Below the pieces are notes generated by a model that ran no database searches, was not told the origin of the DNA, and saw only the letters and a program-made list of their open reading frames with translations. A stretch of DNA of 37,107 bases from a virus. The translations under genes and the position numbers were made by a program. The DNA lies in IMG/VR virus record IMGVR_UViG_3300046777_000307, positions 1 to 37,107 of that record. One strand, 5' to 3'. Below are positions 35,814 to 37,107 of the stretch, one piece after another. How positions within the stretch are numbered: the stretch's first letter is position 1; each line of letters begins with the position of its first letter.

Positions 35814-36059
35814 TTAACAATCCCATTTCTTTAGAGCCAAGGCTTTGCGGGTTGGACGACCTTTTTCGTCCTTCATCGGTCCTTTAACGCCACTCATCCG
35901 GGCGCAGAAGCTCTTGCGTCGTTTAGCCGCTTTAGGGGACTTTGCAGCCTCTTTAGCCGAAACTGGAGGTTTGAGGTTAGCTCCCTCAGTTCGCTTGAAA
36001 TAAGCCCTTCCTTTGGCGTTTAAACCGCCTTCAGGGTTCTGATATACCTTCTTAACCAT
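35814..36059 (-). CDS. DUF6321-type small basic protein
   Basis: 81 residues, strongly basic: GGLNAKGRAYF, GANLKPPVSAKEAAKSPKAA, KRRKSFCARMSGVKGPM and RPTRKALALKKWDC. I recognise the GLN-KGR...LKPP...KSFCARM pattern as a widespread phage virion-region family (DUF6321, as I recall). It probably binds DNA or the head-tail joint. It overlaps the upstream start by one base. Confidence 0.8.
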   Translation of the reverse strand: MVKKVYQNPEGGLNAKGRAYFKRTEGANLKPPVSAKEAAKSPKAAKRRKSFCARMSGVKGPMKDEKGRPTRKALALKKWDC

Positions 36060-36244
36060 TAGATCCTCTGTAAATTAACTTCTAGGCAGGTATAGGCTGT
36101 GTCTAAGCCCTCTTTCTTGGCATATTGATTCCACTCACGGACAGCCTTTTGACACTGCTCAATCTTATCGAAAGTGTTATTAATCTTAAAGAAGTAACAG
36201 TCACTGTTGACGCAGAAGAATAACACTCCGATAAAGAAACTCAT
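36059..36244 (-). CDS. Small secreted or membrane Cys protein
   Basis: 61 residues: MSFFIGVLFFCVNSDCYFF, then QCQKAVREWNQYAKKEGLDT and TCLEV. The hydrophobic N-terminus may be a signal or anchor; four Cys at spaced positions suggest disulphides. Similar genes occur in many podoviruses near DUF6496/DUF6321 genes. Function unknown. Confidence 0.68.
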   Translation of the reverse strand: MSFFIGVLFFCVNSDCYFFKINNTFDKIEQCQKAVREWNQYAKKEGLDTAYTCLEVNLQRI

Positions 36245-36399
36245 TATTTGCTTTTCTTAGCTGTCTTAGCAGCGTCTCTAAAGTCCTTAGCCGATGGAGC
36301 GCCTTTAGTGCCGGGCTTTCTCATCTTTTCGCCAGAGCCAGCCTTGATCCTACGGCGTTTAGCGGCGATATTGGCATACAATCCGGGTTTAGTAGCCAC
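36244..36399 (-). CDS. Small basic conserved protein, GTG start
   Basis: 51 residues from GTG 36399 with GGGAG upstream: (M)ATKPGLYANIAAKRRRIKAG, GSGEKMRKPGTKGAPSAKDF, then AAKTAKKSK. This ATKPGLYANI-AK---I-AGSGE-MRKPG-KGAP pattern is a well-known tiny phage gene, usually with ATG. It is highly basic and likely binds DNA or is packaged. It overlaps its neighbour by 11 bases and shares one base with the next start. Confidence 0.8.
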   Translation of the reverse strand: MATKPGLYANIAAKRRRIKAGSGEKMRKPGTKGAPSAKDFRDAAKTAKKSK

Positions 36400-36571
36400 G
36401 CTTAGCTCCCATCTTCTTCATTGGTTTAGACTTGCCAGCCACCGATAAAGCCACTGCAACCGCCTGACGACGGGAAGTAACCTTCTTAGGAGACTTACCG
36501 ATGTTGAGTTCACCAGCTTTGTATTCACGCATTACTTTACTAATCTTTTTCTCTGCTTTAGTCTTTTTCAT
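36389..36571 (-). CDS. DUF6496-type small basic protein
   Basis: 60 residues: KKISKVMREYKAGELNIGKS, VTSRRQAVAVALSVAGKSK, ending KKMGAKRGY. The KVM-EYK-G-L--G...V-SR-QA-AIALS-AG motif defines the DUF6496 family of phage and bacterial small proteins. It is one of three adjacent basic genes, possibly DNA-binding virion parts. TAAGGAG precedes the ATG. Confidence 0.82.
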   Translation of the reverse strand: MKKTKAEKKISKVMREYKAGELNIGKSPKKVTSRRQAVAVALSVAGKSKPMKKMGAKRGY

Positions 36572-36580
36572 AGTTACTCC

Positions 36581-36931
36581 TTAGTTAAACTGTTGTACGG
36601 TGCTGCGTTGTTCTAACTCGACAGTGACAATACAAGTTGTTGTCGAGCCTGTCTCTGACTGTACTCTGATCTCATCGCCTTCGTCTAATACCACATAAGC
36701 TGTTCCGTCTATCCTTAGAAAATTCTTAGCTGTTATAGCGTATTCAGAAAGTACTTCAATTTCAGTATTTTCACTAGCATCGTACCACCAGCAGGAGAAC
36801 CACTTAGAAGATGTACTGTGATTCGTAGCAAACAATAAACTCCACTTAGCTATGTTCCTTGTTGGTACAGTAAACATAGTAGTCTTAGTATTAGCTACTA
36901 AGTCTTTTCCTACAGAATGTGGTCTACTCAT
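36581..36931 (-). CDS. Conserved virion-region protein, 116 residues
   Basis: Beta-rich: TKTTMFTVPTRNIAKWSLLF, WFSCWWYDASENTEIEV, then FLRIDGTAYVVLDEGDEIRV. The TT-FTVPT...W-LLF--N...IDG---V-L--GDEI-V pattern occurs in small structural proteins of many phages, probably part of a beta-sandwich tail or decoration protein. ATG 36931 overlaps the upstream stop by ATGA. Confidence 0.72.
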   Translation of the reverse strand: MSRPHSVGKDLVANTKTTMFTVPTRNIAKWSLLFATNHSTSSKWFSCWWYDASENTEIEVLSEYAITAKNFLRIDGTAYVVLDEGDEIRVQSETGSTTTCIVTVELEQRSTVQQFN

Positions 36932-37107
36932 TTCTTAAATACCAAGTCAGCAATCCAAGTTACAAAACCACCAAAGACTGAGGCAGCTCCCATGATAGCC
37001 CACAAAGATCCTTTAGATCTCTCAGCCATTGCTACGAGTTTCTTGATGTCGTACTCCATCGTACTTACTTTAGATTCTAAGTTCTCTACTGCTTGTACGA
37101 GTTTACC
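36928..37107 (-). CDS. Coiled-coil plus TM protein, holin-like, 5' end cut
   Basis: 59 codons are seen, open to the right edge. LVQAVENLESKVSTMEYDIK is a coiled coil, then SKGSLWAIMGAASVFGGFVT with WIADLVFKK forms one membrane helix and a basic end. Such short coiled-coil-TM proteins (XhlA-like) are often holin partners or antiholins, though this one lies far from the lysozyme. The start codon is outside the window. Confidence 0.65.
   Translation of the reverse strand, partial: GKLVQAVENLESKVSTMEYDIKKLVAMAERSKGSLWAIMGAASVFGGFVTWIADLVFKK

Noticed and set aside
1-37107. Temperate phage functions (integrase, CI/Cro-like repressor, attachment site, partition genes)
   Set aside because: No tyrosine or serine recombinase motif and no HTH repressor seen in any translated gene; the 18-bp dyads alone do not show lysogeny.

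Overview
The window is most of the genome of a tailed bacteriophage with a short (podovirus-type) tail and a T7-like replication module. The evidence is a terminase pair, portal, scaffold and coat block; a T7 gp4-like primase-helicase; a compact family A DNA polymerase closest in motifs to T7 gp5; a T7 gp11-like tail adaptor; a nozzle-like tail protein; internal virion proteins; and a 3TM holin next to a GH24 lysozyme. I see no phage RNA polymerase, integrase, repressor gene, tRNA or CRISPR array. All the good promoters look like host sigma70 sites (TTGACA, 17 bp, then an A/T-rich -10), so the phage probably relies on host RNA polymerase and is probably strictly lytic. The phage is probably uncultured. 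Its host cannot be named from the sequence, but the B12-dependent ribonucleotide reductase implies a host with cobalamin.

Layout. (1) 1-10997, minus strand: reading leftward from a strong promoter at about 11195 come small and large terminase, an unknown virion-type gene, portal, then a second promoter at about 6796 (inside the portal stop) with an 18-bp dyad at its start site. After it come two small genes, scaffold, major capsid, a strong terminator, and a tail-fibre cluster whose first member has about 270 residues of heptad repeats and a TTG start. The last fibre gene runs off the left end. (2) 10998-11772: a 775-bp gene-free divergent control region with two more copies of the 18-bp dyad, direct repeats, palindromes and a GC-rich island. 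(3) 11773-26840, plus strand: more than 20 very small genes mostly joined by ATGA/TAATG overlaps (Zn-ribbon proteins, one-helix membrane peptides, acidic proteins). These are followed by primase-helicase, DNA polymerase, an SSB-like protein, a 5'-3' exonuclease, a PD-(D/E)XK nuclease, a DEDD exonuclease with a Zn ribbon, DUF3310 and a class II ribonucleotide reductase. The strand ends at a rho-independent hairpin at 26890-26913. (4) 26912-37107, minus strand: reading leftward come a coiled-coil/TM protein cut by the right end, small virion-associated genes, tail adaptor (own promoter), nozzle, a collar-domain fibre, three large ejection-type proteins, a tail-anchored coiled-coil protein, holin and lysozyme.

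How it works together. The plus-strand block would be expressed first to prepare the cell and replicate DNA. The reductase, DUF3310 protein and nucleases would supply and process nucleotides. Both minus-strand arms make virions and lysis proteins. Both window ends lie inside minus-strand tail or lysis genes, as expected for an arbitrary cut in a circular or permuted genome, but joining the ends directly does not give intact genes, so some sequence is probably missing.

The most interesting features are: the three-copy 18-bp dyad with no recognisable repressor; promoters whose predicted start sites fall on or within a few bases of ATG codons (DNA polymerase, tail adaptor, reductase module), which suggests leaderless mRNAs; two long +1 out-of-frame gene overlaps; and a sharply GC-rich patch inside the polymerase gene.
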